This document shows, piece by piece, positions 9,219-18,684 of a stretch of DNA of 64,000 bases. Position numbers and translations under genes: made by a program. The stretch covers positions 124,001-188,000 of the forward strand of contig CAVWVB010000001.1 of NCBI GenBank assembly GCA_963758365.1. Reading direction: 5' to 3'. Each line of letters opens with the position of its first letter. Positions within the stretch are counted from its first letter, which is position 1. This DNA is from Dokdonella_A sp963758365. GTDB taxonomy: Bacteria > Pseudomonadota > Gammaproteobacteria > Xanthomonadales > Rhodanobacteraceae. A model generated the notes under the pieces. That model searched no databases, was not told where the DNA came from, and saw nothing but the letters and a program-made list of their open reading frames with translations.

Positions 9219-10195
9219 ATGCGGTTCTCGCCGCACCGCGTATCTCGTTCGCGCAGACGCTGCGCGCGAATCGCATCGAGTTGCCGCGCATCGCGCTGGA
9301 GATCCTGCAGGTCAATGTCGGCAAGCTCTGCGACCTCGCGTGCCATCACTGCCATGTCGAGGCCGGGCCCAAGCGCACCGAGATCATGCAGGCAGCGACC
9401 GTGGATCGCATCCTCGAACTGCTCGCGGGCGCGCCTGCGGTGCACACCGTCGATCTGACCGGTGGCGCGCCCGAGATGAATCCGCACTTTCGCCGCCTCG
9501 TGTGCGAGGCGCGCGCGTACGGCAAGAGCGTGATCGACCGCTGCAATCTCACCGTGCTGTTTCTTCCGGGTCAGGAAGACACCGCCGCGTTCCTCGCCGC
9601 GCAGCGGGTCAGGATCGTCGCTTCGTTGCCGTGTTACACGAAGGCCAATGTCGAGAAGCAGCGCGGACGCCGCGTGTTCGATCCGAGCATTCGCGCGCTG
9701 CGCGCGCTGAACGATCTCGGTTATGGGCGCGAAGGTTCCGGGCTCGAGCTCGATCTCGTCTACAACCCGCTCGGTGCGACCCTGCCGCCGGCGCAGGCAC
9801 GGCTCGAAGCCGATTACCGGCGCGAGCTCGACGCGCATTTCGGCATCACGTTCAATCGCCTGTTCACGATCACCAACATGCCGATCAAGCGCTTCCTGCA
9901 TCAGCTCGAACGCGAAGGTCGCCGCGAGGAATACATGCAGACCCTGATCGATGCGTTCAATCCGCAGGCCGCGCTCGGCGTGATGTGCCGCAATCTGCTT
10001 TCGGTCGACTGGCGCGGCGAGCTCTACGACTGCGATTTCAACCAGGCGCTGGACCTTCCGCTCGGCGGACGCCGGCGCACGCTGTGGGACATCGACACGC
10101 TCGCGGCCGTGGATCGCGAACCGATCGCATTCGCGCAACACTGCTTCGGCTGCACCGCGGGCGCGGGCAGCTCATGTGGAGGCGCGCTGACATGA
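9215..10195 (+). CDS. arsS: arsenosugar biosynthesis radical SAM protein ArsS
   Basis: A 326-residue radical SAM enzyme. The 4Fe-4S/SAM cysteines are Cys39, Cys43 and Cys46 (CDLACHHC), followed by HVEAGPKR, which is typical of the ArsS family. A second Cys-rich element ends the protein (CFGCTAGAGSSCGG). ArsS is thought to transfer a 5'-deoxyadenosyl group to dimethylarsenite on the way to arsenosugars. The start ATG at 9215 overlaps the preceding stop, and its own stop overlaps the arsM start, so translation is coupled. The family call is strong because both the SAM motif and the C-terminal cluster fit and arsM follows directly. Confidence 0.88.
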   Translation: MNAVLAAPRISFAQTLRANRIELPRIALEILQVNVGKLCDLACHHCHVEAGPKRTEIMQAATVDRILELLAGAPAVHTVDLTGGAPEMNPHFRRLVCEARAYGKSVIDRCNLTVLFLPGQEDTAAFLAAQRVRIVASLPCYTKANVEKQRGRRVFDPSIRALRALNDLGYGREGSGLELDLVYNPLGATLPPAQARLEADYRRELDAHFGITFNRLFTITNMPIKRFLHQLEREGRREEYMQTLIDAFNPQAALGVMCRNLLSVDWRGELYDCDFNQALDLPLGGRRRTLWDIDTLAAVDREPIAFAQHCFGCTAGAGSSCGGALT

Positions 10196-11241
10196 ACGAC
10201 CGGCTCGACAGGGAATCGGCGGTGCTGCAGGAGGGCGTGCGCCGGTACTACGGCGAAACCCTGCAGTCGAGCCGCGATCTGCGCACCAGCGCATGCTGCA
10301 GCATCGAGGCGATGCCGGTACATCTTCGCGACACGCTTGCGCTGCTGCATCCCGAGGTGCGCGAGCGCTTCTATGGCTGCGGCTCGCCGCTGCCGCCCGC
10401 GTTGGCGGGCGCGGCCGTACTCGATCTCGGCTGCGGCAGCGGCCGCGACGTCTATCTGCTCTCGCACCAGGTCGGAGAATCCGGCCGCGTGGTCGGCGTC
10501 GACATGACCGCGCAGCAGCTCGCGGTCGCCGGGCGCCACCGCGACTTTCACGCACGCGCGTTCGGACATGCACGCAGCAATGTCGAGTTCCATCTCGGTG
10601 ACCTCGCCGACCTCGCGGCGCTCGGCCTCGCCGATGCGTCGTTCGACGTCGTCGTCTCCAACTGCGTGCTCAACCTCGTGCCCGACAAGCGCGCTGCGTT
10701 CGCGGAGATCCTGCGCGTGCTCAAGCCGGGCGGCGAGCTGTATTTCGCGGACGTGTTCAGCGACCGCCGCCTGCCGCGCGCGCTGCTCTCCGATCCGGTG
10801 CTGGTCGGCGAATGCCTGGCCGGGGCCCTCTACGTCGAGGACTTCCGCCGTCTGCTCGCGAGCCTCGGTGTTGCCGACGCGCGGGTCTGCGCGCGCAGCG
10901 GGGTCGCGCTGAACGATCCGGCGATCGAACGGCGCATCGGCTTTGCGCGGTTCGAGTCGATCACCTGGCGCGCGTTCAGGCTCGACCTCGAGGACCGCTG
11001 CGAGGATTACGGCCAGGTCGCGACCTATCTCGGCACGCTGGCCGCGCAGCCGCACCGCTTCGTCCTCGACGACCACCACCTGTTCGAGACCGGCAAGCCG
11101 TTGCGTGTCTGCGGCAACACCGCGGACATGCTCGCCGCGACCCGCTATGCCGGGCATTTCCGCATCGACGGCGACAAGCAGAGGCATTTCGGCCTGTTCG
11201 ACTGCGCGCCCTCCGCGGCCACGTCGGCCGCGTGCTGTTGA
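10192..11241 (+). CDS. arsM: arsenite methyltransferase ArsM (arsenosugar type)
   Basis: A 349-residue SAM-dependent methyltransferase. Motif I is VLDLGCGSGRDVYLL; the SNCVLNLVPDK segment and ECLAGALYVEDF are characteristic of ArsM. An early cysteine pair (SACCS) and a conserved internal Cys are candidates for As(III) binding, and the protein ends in a further Cys pair (SAACC). ArsM methylates arsenite to mono-, di- and trimethyl species in the cytoplasm; next to arsS it would supply dimethylarsenite for arsenosugar formation. The start overlaps the arsS stop by ATGA. Confidence 0.88.
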   Translation: MNDRLDRESAVLQEGVRRYYGETLQSSRDLRTSACCSIEAMPVHLRDTLALLHPEVRERFYGCGSPLPPALAGAAVLDLGCGSGRDVYLLSHQVGESGRVVGVDMTAQQLAVAGRHRDFHARAFGHARSNVEFHLGDLADLAALGLADASFDVVVSNCVLNLVPDKRAAFAEILRVLKPGGELYFADVFSDRRLPRALLSDPVLVGECLAGALYVEDFRRLLASLGVADARVCARSGVALNDPAIERRIGFARFESITWRAFRLDLEDRCEDYGQVATYLGTLAAQPHRFVLDDHHLFETGKPLRVCGNTADMLAATRYAGHFRIDGDKQRHFGLFDCAPSAATSAACC

Positions 11242-11250
11242 GACCGGCAC

Positions 11251-11934
11251 GTGTGCCCGCTCTCGGTGATCGTCCCGCTCGCCGCGCAGGAGACCGCATG
11301 GCCGCAGCTCGCCGCACAGCTCGCCGCACTGCCCGCGGACAGCGAGGTCGTCGTCGTGCGCGCGGACACGCATGCGCGCGCGCGACCGGCGGCATGGCCG
11401 CCGTCGCTGCGCTATATCGAAGGCATCGGCCCGTCCGGTCGCGCGCGCCAGATGAATCTCGGCGCCCGGTTCGCGCATGGGCGCTGGCTCTGGTTCGTGC
11501 ATGCCGACTCGCGTCTGTTGCCGGACACGCTGCCTGCGCTCGCACGCTTCGTCGAGGATGACCGCGAAGCGTTGGGATGGTTCGACCTGGTGTTCCATGA
11601 CGGGCCGCGTCTGGCCCGGTTGAACGCGTGGGGCGCGAACCTGCGCGCGCGCTGGCTGCGGCTGCCGTTCGGCGACCAGGGCTTCGTGCTGCCGGCGCGT
11701 GCGTTCGCGGCGCTCGGTGGCTACGACGAAAGCGCACCCTACGGCGAGGACCACCTGCTGGTCTGGCGCGCGCGCGCGACCGGTCTGCCGCTCGTGCGCG
11801 TCGGCGCACCGCTCGCGAGCAGTGCGCGCAAGTACCTCGCGCACGGATGGCTTGCGACCACGCTGCGCCATTGGCGCCGCACGGTCGCCCAGGCCTGGCC
11901 CGCATGGCGGCGCCTGCACGGGCGCCGGACGTGA
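11251..11934 (+). CDS. arsenosugar-cluster glycosyltransferase (TIGR04283-like)
   Basis: A 227-residue GT-2-type glycosyltransferase with a GTG start at 11251. It begins with a Rossmann-like SVIVPLAAQE strand, then RARQMNLGARFAHG and WFVHADSRL, where the HAD triad corresponds to the metal/nucleotide-sugar DxD-type site of this family. The TIGR04283 family is found in gene clusters with ArsS and ArsM and is annotated as an arsenosugar biosynthesis glycosyltransferase. It starts 9 bases after arsM and ends overlapping the next gene by GTGA, so it belongs to the operon. The sugar acceptor is not known from sequence. Confidence 0.82.
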   Translation: MCPLSVIVPLAAQETAWPQLAAQLAALPADSEVVVVRADTHARARPAAWPPSLRYIEGIGPSGRARQMNLGARFAHGRWLWFVHADSRLLPDTLPALARFVEDDREALGWFDLVFHDGPRLARLNAWGANLRARWLRLPFGDQGFVLPARAFAALGGYDESAPYGEDHLLVWRARATGLPLVRVGAPLASSARKYLAHGWLATTLRHWRRTVAQAWPAWRRLHGRRT

Positions 11935-12632
11935 GCGCCGCGCTCGCGATCTTCGTCAAGACCCCGGGGCTGTCGCCGGTCAAGACGCGGCTTGCGCTCG
12001 CGCTCGGCGCCGCGACCGCAACGGCGTTCCATCGCCGCGCAGCGACTGCCGTGTGCGATGTCGTGCAGGCGGCGGTCGCCGCCGGTCTGCCGTTGACGCC
12101 GTATTACGCGGTTGCCGAAGCCGCAGCGCTCGATCACGCGGAATGGCAGGGATTGCCGACGCTCTGGCAGGGCAGCGGGGACCTCGGCATGCGCCTGCAC
12201 CGGGTCTGTTCGCAACTCCTCGCACGCCACGGTCGCGTGCTGCTGATCGGCGCCGATGCGCCGCAACTCGATGCGGGCCTGCTCGCCCAGGCGCTCGCGG
12301 CGCTCGACAGTGCCGCGACGCCGTTCGTGCTCGGGCGCGCATGCGATGGCGGCTTCTGGCTGTTCGGCACGCGCCTGCCGGTGCCCGCCAGTGTCTGGCG
12401 CGGCGTGCGCTATTCGCGCACGACGACCGCGGACGAACTGGTCGCGGCGCTGGCCGCGCACGGCGCCGTTGCCGGCCTGCCGGAGCTGACCGATGTCGAC
12501 GAAGCGGCCGACCTCGGCGCACTCGCCGACGCGCTGGACGCGTTGCACGACGCGCGACCGGCGCAGCGCGCGCTGCGCCGCTGGCTGCATTCGATTTCCG
12601 TCACGGCAGAAACACCGCGCCACCGCGCATGA
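11931..12632 (+). CDS. arsenosugar-cluster glycosyltransferase (TIGR04282-like)
   Basis: A 233-residue GT-A-fold nucleotidyl/glycosyltransferase. The N-terminal LAIFVKTPGLSPVKTRLA is the signature loop of the TIGR04282 (DUF2064-like) family, with LLIGADAPQL as the DxD-like site and CDGGFWLFG as a later conserved block. The GTG at 11931 is chosen because it overlaps the preceding stop (GTGA) and places the signature loop at the N-terminus. It closes the arsenosugar operon; a 167-base gap follows before the next gene. Confidence 0.82.
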   Translation: MSAALAIFVKTPGLSPVKTRLALALGAATATAFHRRAATAVCDVVQAAVAAGLPLTPYYAVAEAAALDHAEWQGLPTLWQGSGDLGMRLHRVCSQLLARHGRVLLIGADAPQLDAGLLAQALAALDSAATPFVLGRACDGGFWLFGTRLPVPASVWRGVRYSRTTTADELVAALAAHGAVAGLPELTDVDEAADLGALADALDALHDARPAQRALRRWLHSISVTAETPRHRA

Positions 12633-12799
12633 CGTGCCGCCACCTGTTGCGCGGTCGTTTCCTGCGGCCCGCACCCGCGCGAGACGGATTGCGGGCGCCG
12701 CACCCCGCTGCGCCCGATTGCCGTATCGTGCGCTGGATCGTCGCGGCAGCGAGGAGCGCGCCGCACCCGCTGCAGTAATCCACTGCCTGGAGAATCGCC

Positions 12800-13588
12800 A
12801 TGAACCGCTCGCCCGCTACCGCAGCCAGTTCCGCGATGGCCCGCTGGATCCGCTGGACGATCGTGCTCGGCGTCGCCGTCGGCGTGCTCGCCGTGGCCGC
12901 GATGCTGCTGCCCGGACCTGCCTACCGCAGCGGCGTGCTCGGCCTGATGCCCGCGTTCGGGCTGATGCGCTACGCGGTCTGGCTCGGCGCCGCTGCGGTG
13001 GCGATCTCGCTGCTCGGTCTGCTGCTCGCGATGTTCGCCCGGGTCGCCAGCGGCCGCTGGCGCGCGTTGCTCGGCATCGCGCTCGGCGTCGCCGCGCTGA
13101 CGCCGCCGCTGTGGTTCGTGCACAACGCGAAGTCGGTGCCGCCGATCCACGACATCAGCACCGACACGATCGATCCGCCCGCATTCCAGTCGCTGTTGCG
13201 CGAACGCGCGGACACGCCGAATCCGCCTGTCTGGGGCGGCGCCGAGGTCGCCGCACAGCAGCACGCGGCGTATCCCGACATCCAGCCATTGCGGTTCGCG
13301 GCGACGCCGGCAGCGGTGTTCGCGGCGGCGCTGGCCACCGCGCACGCCATGGGTTGGCGCATCGACGCGCAGGTTCCCGCCGAAGGGCGCATCGAGGCCA
13401 CAGCGACGACACGCTGGTTCGGCTTCAAGGACGACATCGTGATCCGCGTGCGCGGCGAGGACACGCAATCTCGTCTGGACATCCGTTCGCAGTCGCGCGT
13501 CGGCAGGAGCGACGTCGGTGCGAACGCCGCGCGCATTCGCGCTTTTCGCGAGCGCCTCGAGAGGCGTGTCGCGCCCGCGGCGCGTTGA
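12800..13588 (+). CDS. DUF1499 domain membrane protein
   Basis: A 262-residue protein. Three hydrophobic helices lie at about 20-40, 60-80 and 88-108. A soluble DUF1499 domain occupies the C-terminal half, with YPDIQPLRF, MGWRIDA, and FGFKDDIVIRVR...SRLDIRSQSRVGRSDVG visible as the conserved end motif. Function of the family is unknown. CTGGAGAATCGCC just before the ATG is a fair ribosome-binding site. It is separated from the arsenosugar operon by 167 bases. Confidence 0.78.
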   Translation: MNRSPATAASSAMARWIRWTIVLGVAVGVLAVAAMLLPGPAYRSGVLGLMPAFGLMRYAVWLGAAAVAISLLGLLLAMFARVASGRWRALLGIALGVAALTPPLWFVHNAKSVPPIHDISTDTIDPPAFQSLLRERADTPNPPVWGGAEVAAQQHAAYPDIQPLRFAATPAAVFAAALATAHAMGWRIDAQVPAEGRIEATATTRWFGFKDDIVIRVRGEDTQSRLDIRSQSRVGRSDVGANAARIRAFRERLERRVAPAAR

Positions 13589-13609
13589 GCGCTGGCCGGT
13601 CGCTGCGGG

Positions 13610-14344
13610 TCAGCGGTATTCGGGATTCGGGTGGTCGAAGCGCGCACCGGCATCCCAGGCGGTGCGCACGTTGCCATGGGCCGGGATGCCGCCGCGCGCC
13701 TTGAGCATCGCCGCGAGGTGCATCAGGTTCCAGGCCATGAACGTCGTGTTGCGCTGGGTGAAGTCGTTCTGCGGGCCGCCCGAACCGGGGTCGAGGTAGC
13801 TCGGGCCCGGGCCCGCCTCGCCGATCCAGCCCGCGTCGGCCTGCGGCGGAATCACGCAACCCAGATGCTGCAGCGAATACAGGATGTTCATCGCGCAATG
13901 TTTGATCCCGTCCTCGTTGCCGGTGACGACGCAGCCGCCGACCTTGCCGTAGAACACGTACTGGCCCGCCGCGTTGGTCTGGCCTGACTGCGCATACAGA
14001 CGCTCGATCACACGCGTGCACACCGACGACTTGTCGCCGAGCCAGATCGGCGTGCCGATGACGAGGATATCCGCGGCGTCGATCGTCCTCCACAGCATCG
14101 GCCAGTCGTCGTGCTCCCAGCCGTGTTCGCGCATGTCCGGCTGTACGCCCGCGGCGATCCGGTGGTCGACCGCGCGGATCGTCTCCACGCCGACGCCGTG
14201 CTTGCGCATGATCGCCTCGGCGACATCCATCAAGCCACGCGTGTTGGAAGTCTCGGGCGAGCGCTTCAGCGTACAGTTGATGAAGACCGCCTTCAGCCCG
14301 CCGTAGTCGCGCGGCTTGTCCGCGTTGTTCGCTTGTTTCGACAT
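13610..14344 (-). CDS. flavodoxin/NADPH-dependent FMN reductase family protein
   Basis: A 244-residue flavodoxin-fold protein. The N-terminal KAVFINCTLKRSPETSNTRG is the phosphate-binding loop for FMN, followed by ADILVIGTPIWLGDKSS, the isoalloxazine-binding loop, and GGCVVTGNEDGIKH. It is likely a cytoplasmic NAD(P)H-dependent flavin reductase or quinone reductase. The start at 14344 (MSKQANN) follows GGGAGTCCAGC; a longer in-frame start at 14476 would add 44 low-complexity residues and is disfavoured. It converges with the DUF1499 gene (21 bases between stops). Confidence 0.82.
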   Translation of the reverse strand: MSKQANNADKPRDYGGLKAVFINCTLKRSPETSNTRGLMDVAEAIMRKHGVGVETIRAVDHRIAAGVQPDMREHGWEHDDWPMLWRTIDAADILVIGTPIWLGDKSSVCTRVIERLYAQSGQTNAAGQYVFYGKVGGCVVTGNEDGIKHCAMNILYSLQHLGCVIPPQADAGWIGEAGPGPSYLDPGSGGPQNDFTQRNTTFMAWNLMHLAAMLKARGGIPAHGNVRTAWDAGARFDHPNPEYR

Positions 14345-14488
14345 GCTGGACTCCCGTCTTTGCGCTTGTCGCGGGGTTCCGCGCCGACTTGCCCGCGCGC
14401 CCCGAATCACCGAACCGCGAGTTTCGCGCACCGTCGATGACGTGCGGCTGACTCCACGGGCGGTCATGCGCGCCATCGCGGAAAACGA

Positions 14489-15280
14489 TCAGCGGTCAGC
14501 GCACCGCCATGGCTGGCCGAGCAGCGCCCAGAGACCTTGCGCGTGCGGCGAACGGAATCCGTCGAGGCCGAGCAGCGGCGCGGTCGCGTCGGCAAGATAG
14601 CTTCCGAACAGGCGGTCCCACCACGACACATGGAAGCCGAAGTTGCGGTCGTGTTCCGCGCGCAGTGTCGAGTGGTGGATGCGGTGCATGCCCGGCGTCA
14701 CGAGCACGCGCCGCAGCACATGATCGAGCCGTACCGGCAGAGCCAGATTCGCGTGCGTGAACAACGCGAATCCGTTGAGCAGTATCTCGAACGCGAGCAC
14801 CGCCATCGGCGGCGCACCGAGAACGAGTACGGCGCCGATCTTGATGCCCATCGACAGCAGGATCTCGAGCGGGTGGAAGCGCACGCCGGAACTTGCATCG
14901 AGGGTCACGTCGCTGTGATGCACGCGATGCAGGCGCCACAGCACGGGAATCGCGTGCAGCAGCCGATGCTGCCAGTAGATCGTCAGGTCGAGCGCGAGCA
15001 GGGAGAGTGTCCACGCGAACCAGGTCGGCACTGCCCATGCGTGCAGGAGGCCGACTCCATGCGCGTCGGCATAGAACGCGGCGTCGATGGCCAGCCACGG
15101 CAGCAGCAGGCGCAGCGCGAGCGTATCGAGCAGTGCGAGTCCGAAGTTCGCGGGCCAGCGCAGCCGGCGCGGGATGCCATCGGCGCGCGCGGGCCAGCGC
15201 GCCTCGGCCAGTGCGAGGATGCACCACAGTCCGACGAACACACCCAGTCGCACGAGCGCTTCGAATTCCGGCATCCGCAC
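14489..15280 (-). CDS. sterol desaturase / fatty acid hydroxylase family protein
   Basis: A 263-residue integral membrane protein with the histidine boxes of the fatty acid hydroxylase superfamily: HRLLH, HRVHHSD and HRIHHST, which would bind a di-iron centre. Several hydrophobic helices lie between them. Members hydroxylate or desaturate lipids such as sterols, carotenoids or fatty acids at the membrane. The lipid substrate cannot be told from sequence. Gene ends 144 bases upstream of the flavoprotein start on the same strand. Confidence 0.85.
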   Translation of the reverse strand: MRMPEFEALVRLGVFVGLWCILALAEARWPARADGIPRRLRWPANFGLALLDTLALRLLLPWLAIDAAFYADAHGVGLLHAWAVPTWFAWTLSLLALDLTIYWQHRLLHAIPVLWRLHRVHHSDVTLDASSGVRFHPLEILLSMGIKIGAVLVLGAPPMAVLAFEILLNGFALFTHANLALPVRLDHVLRRVLVTPGMHRIHHSTLRAEHDRNFGFHVSWWDRLFGSYLADATAPLLGLDGFRSPHAQGLWALLGQPWRCADR

Positions 15281-15429
15281 AGTATGGCGGAGCGGCAGGC
15301 GTTGCGACGATCGTGTGCGCGTCGGCAGGGCTTCTGCGCGCGGACGGTCCTGCCGCTATCATCCGCAGTTCGTACCGGGTGCATCGCCTGCGCGCTCAAC
15401 CGCCCGGATCGAACCACTGGAGATTGCCC

Positions 15430-18400
15430 ATGTCGTTGCGCCCTGTCGTTGCAGGTCTCGTGCTGCTCACCGCGTCCTTGCCCGCGACGGCGGCGTTCGA
15501 TCCCGCGCTGTTCCAGGACCTGCACTGGCGCCTGATCGGTCCGTACCGCGGCGGTCGTGCGCTGACCATCGCAGGCGTGCCGGGCCAGCCCGCGCATTTC
15601 TATTTCGGCGCGGTCAACGGCGGAGTCTGGGAATCGAAGGATGCGGGTCGCACCTGGCAGCCGGTGTTCGACGCGCAGCCGGTCGCCAGCATCGGCGCGC
15701 TCGCGATCGCGCCGTCCGATCCGAACGTGATCTATGTCGGCACCGGCGAGGCCGACATGCGCTCGGACATCGCCCAGGGCGATGGCATCTACAAGTCGTC
15801 CGACGCGGGCAGGACGTGGACGAAGAGCGGACTGGCGGACAGCCAGCAGATCGGCCGTGTACTCGTCGATCCGCGCGATGCGAACGTCGTGTTCGTCGCC
15901 GCGCTCGGCCATCCTTACGGACCCAATGCCGAGCGCGGCGTGTTCCGTTCGCGCGATGGCGGCACGACTTGGCAGCGCGTGCTCGGCGAAGGCGACGCGG
16001 TCGGCGCGATCGACCTCGCGTTCGAGCCCGGCAATGCGGACGTGATCTACGCGAGCCTGTGGCAGGCGCGGCGCACGCCGTGGAACATCTATCCGCCCGC
16101 GAGCGGGCCCGGCAGCGGACTCTACAAGTCGATCGACGGCGGCTCGCACTGGACGAAACTCGAGGGCGGTTTTCCCCAACACGTCGGTCGCGTCGGTATC
16201 GATGTCGCGCACAGCGATCCGCGCCGCGTCTATGCGATCGTCGATGATGAAAAGATTGCCGGCGACGCGGGCGGCCTGTACCGCTCCGACGACGCGGGCG
16301 CACACTGGCGCCGGGTCTCGGACGACGCGCGCGTCTGGCAGCGTGGCTGGTATTTCGGCCGCGTGACCGTCGATCCGCGCAACGCGGACCGCGTTTACAT
16401 ACCGAACACGATCCTGCTGCGCTCGGACGATGGTGGCGCGCATTTCGTCGCGCAGAAAGGCGACAACACCGGCGACGACTTCCACGAACTCTGGATCGAC
16501 CCGGCCGATCCCGAGCGCCGTGCACTCGCGGTCGACCAGGGGGCGATCGTCAGCCTCAACGGCGGCGCGACCTGGTCGAGCTGGCACAACCAGCCGACCG
16601 CGCAGATGTATCACGTGAGCACCGACGACCGCTTCCCGTACCGCGTCTATGGCGCGCAGCAGGACTCCGGTGCGCTCGCGTTGCCGAGCCGCACCGGCGA
16701 TCGCGACGGCATCACGATGCGCGTGTTCCACGAGATCACTGCGGGGGGCGAGGCGGGCATGATCGCGCCCGATCCCGGCGATCCGGACATCGTCTACGGC
16801 GGCACCGTCGATCGCCTCGACCTGCGCACCGGTCAGACCCGCTCGGTCGATCCGACCCTGGCCGAACCGGACCTGTACCGGCGCACCTGGACCCTGCCTC
16901 TGGTGTTCGGCAGGCACGGCGCGAAGACCCTGTACTTCGGCAACCAGAAGGTCTGGCGCACGCGTGACGACGGCCAGCACTGGGACGCGATCAGTCCCGA
17001 CCTGACCCGCGAGAATCCCGCAACGCCGCCGAATCTCGACGCCGTGACCGCAGCCAGCCATCAGGGCATCGGCGAGCGGCGCGGCGTCGTCTACGCGATC
17101 GCGCCGTCGCCGCTCGATGGCGCGCTGCTCTGGGCCGGCACCGACGACGGCCTGATCTGGCGCACCCGCGACGGTGGCGCGCACTGGGACGACGTGACGC
17201 CGGCCGAACTCGGTGCGTGGTCCAAGGTCGGCATCATCGAGGCCTCGCACTTCGACGCCGAAACCGCGTATGCCGCGGTCGACCGTCATCGCCTCGACGA
17301 CCGCAAGCCGTACCTCTATCGAACCCGCGACGGCGGGCGCAGCTGGCAGCTCGTGGTGAGCGGCATCCGCGACGGCGATTTCGTCAACGCGGTGCGCGAG
17401 GATCCGCAGCGCAAGGGGCTGCTGTATGCGGCGACCGAACTCGGATTCTACGTTTCGTTCGACGACGGCGATGCCTGGCAGCCGCTGCAGCAGAACCTGC
17501 CGCGGACGTCGGTGCGCGACATCGACGTGCATGGCGACGATCTCGTGATCGCGACGCACGGTCGCGGCTTCTGGATCATGGACGGTATCGCCGCGCTGCG
17601 TCAGGTCGATGCGCGGGTCGCGGCCGCGTCGGCCTGGCTCTACGCGCCGGCGCCCGCGCTGCGCCTGCGCATCGCCGAATTCACGGGCACGCCGTTGCCG
17701 AAGGACGAGCCGCTCGCGAGCAACCCGCCGGTCGGTGCGGCGATCGACTACGTGCTCGAGCGTGCGCCGCACAAGCCGCTCGAACTGGTGATCCGCGATG
17801 CACAGGGCGCAGTCGTGCGCCGTTACTCGAGCGCGGACACGCTGCCGGCCTACGATCCTGCGAAGAGCAACGAGGCGCCGGAATGGTTCGATGCACCGAC
17901 GCCGCTCGCGGCGACGCCGGGCATGCACCGCTTCGTCTGGCCGCTGCGCTACGCGCAGCCGCGGGAGCTCGCCGAATACTCGCCCGGCGAAGGTCTGCTG
18001 GTCGCGCCGGGCGGCTACACGGTCGACCTGGTCGTCGACGGCCGGACCCTGCGTCAGCCGCTCGTCGTCGCGCCCGATCCGCGCGTCGAGCTGCCTGCGG
18101 CCGCGTATTCCGCGCAGCTCGCATTCGCGCGCGAGGTCGAGTCGGACCGTATCCGCCTCGCGGTCGCAGGACACGAGGCCGCGGCGTTGCACAAGGCGTT
18201 GCGTGCGCGGCACGCGACCGCGGACGGGGAACTCGCGCACGCGATCGAAGCGCTCGACGCGCGCGTGACCGCGCTCGCCTCGATCGTCGAGGCGGGCAAC
18301 CCGGGCAATGCCTGGGCCTTTCCGCCGACCACGACCACGAGCCTGCGCTTTCTCGACGTCGCTTTCGGCAAGCTCGCGGTCGCCGCCGAGGCAGCGGACG

Positions 18401-18582
18401 CCGCGCCGTCGCTCGACGCGCTGGCCGGGTATCAGGCGCTGCGGCCGATGCTCGAGCAGGCGCTCGCCGAATGGGCGGGGATCAAGCAGGACCTGGCGCC
18501 GTTGAACGTCGCGCTGCGCAAGAGCGGACGCAAGCCGATCCGTGTCGACGAACCGGCGCACGGCACATCCGCGCAGGGATGA
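15430..18582 (+). CDS. secreted BNR-repeat (VPS10/sialidase-like) protein
   Basis: A 1050-residue protein with a signal peptide (LRPVVAGLVLLTASLPATAAFD). The first 750 residues hold many BNR/Asp-box repeats of the form S-x-D-x-G-x-T-W (SKDAGRTWQP, SSDAGRTWTK, SRDGGTTWQR, TRDGGRSWQL), giving a beta-propeller of the VPS10/sortilin or glycosyl-hydrolase type. The C-terminal 250 residues look like a separate beta-domain plus a helical region. Similar proteins are annotated as BNR-repeat glycosyl hydrolases, but no catalytic residues can be assigned, so an enzymatic role is unproved. ATG 15430 was chosen because it begins the signal peptide. Confidence 0.82.
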   Translation: MSLRPVVAGLVLLTASLPATAAFDPALFQDLHWRLIGPYRGGRALTIAGVPGQPAHFYFGAVNGGVWESKDAGRTWQPVFDAQPVASIGALAIAPSDPNVIYVGTGEADMRSDIAQGDGIYKSSDAGRTWTKSGLADSQQIGRVLVDPRDANVVFVAALGHPYGPNAERGVFRSRDGGTTWQRVLGEGDAVGAIDLAFEPGNADVIYASLWQARRTPWNIYPPASGPGSGLYKSIDGGSHWTKLEGGFPQHVGRVGIDVAHSDPRRVYAIVDDEKIAGDAGGLYRSDDAGAHWRRVSDDARVWQRGWYFGRVTVDPRNADRVYIPNTILLRSDDGGAHFVAQKGDNTGDDFHELWIDPADPERRALAVDQGAIVSLNGGATWSSWHNQPTAQMYHVSTDDRFPYRVYGAQQDSGALALPSRTGDRDGITMRVFHEITAGGEAGMIAPDPGDPDIVYGGTVDRLDLRTGQTRSVDPTLAEPDLYRRTWTLPLVFGRHGAKTLYFGNQKVWRTRDDGQHWDAISPDLTRENPATPPNLDAVTAASHQGIGERRGVVYAIAPSPLDGALLWAGTDDGLIWRTRDGGAHWDDVTPAELGAWSKVGIIEASHFDAETAYAAVDRHRLDDRKPYLYRTRDGGRSWQLVVSGIRDGDFVNAVREDPQRKGLLYAATELGFYVSFDDGDAWQPLQQNLPRTSVRDIDVHGDDLVIATHGRGFWIMDGIAALRQVDARVAAASAWLYAPAPALRLRIAEFTGTPLPKDEPLASNPPVGAAIDYVLERAPHKPLELVIRDAQGAVVRRYSSADTLPAYDPAKSNEAPEWFDAPTPLAATPGMHRFVWPLRYAQPRELAEYSPGEGLLVAPGGYTVDLVVDGRTLRQPLVVAPDPRVELPAAAYSAQLAFAREVESDRIRLAVAGHEAAALHKALRARHATADGELAHAIEALDARVTALASIVEAGNPGNAWAFPPTTTTSLRFLDVAFGKLAVAAEAADAAPSLDALAGYQALRPMLEQALAEWAGIKQDLAPLNVALRKSGRKPIRVDEPAHGTSAQG

Positions 18583-18603
18583 AGTCGCGCGCGTCGGGCC
18601 GGC

Positions 18604-18684
18604 TGTGCCGACCTGACACCGGCCCGCAACGCGCGTCGTTCGTTCGCGCGCGTGTCAGGCCGGGGCGGCCTGACCTGCGCCTTT
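18604..18684. repeat. REP-like inverted repeats between convergent genes
   Basis: Two palindromic units lie in this gap and just inside the end of the next gene: a GGCTGTGCCGACCTGAC-type unit and GTCAGGCCGGGGCGGCCTGAC. They share the TCAGGC...GCCTGA core with the cluster around the REP-associated transposase at 50.6-51.9 kb and the pair at 60.15 kb. They lie between convergent stops, a common REP position that can also act as a transcription terminator. Confidence 0.6.

Noticed and set aside
14983..18561. Minus-strand open frame of 1192 codons opposite the BNR-repeat protein
   Set aside because: No signal peptide or motif and typical antisense composition; the plus-strand gene has clear Asp-box repeats.
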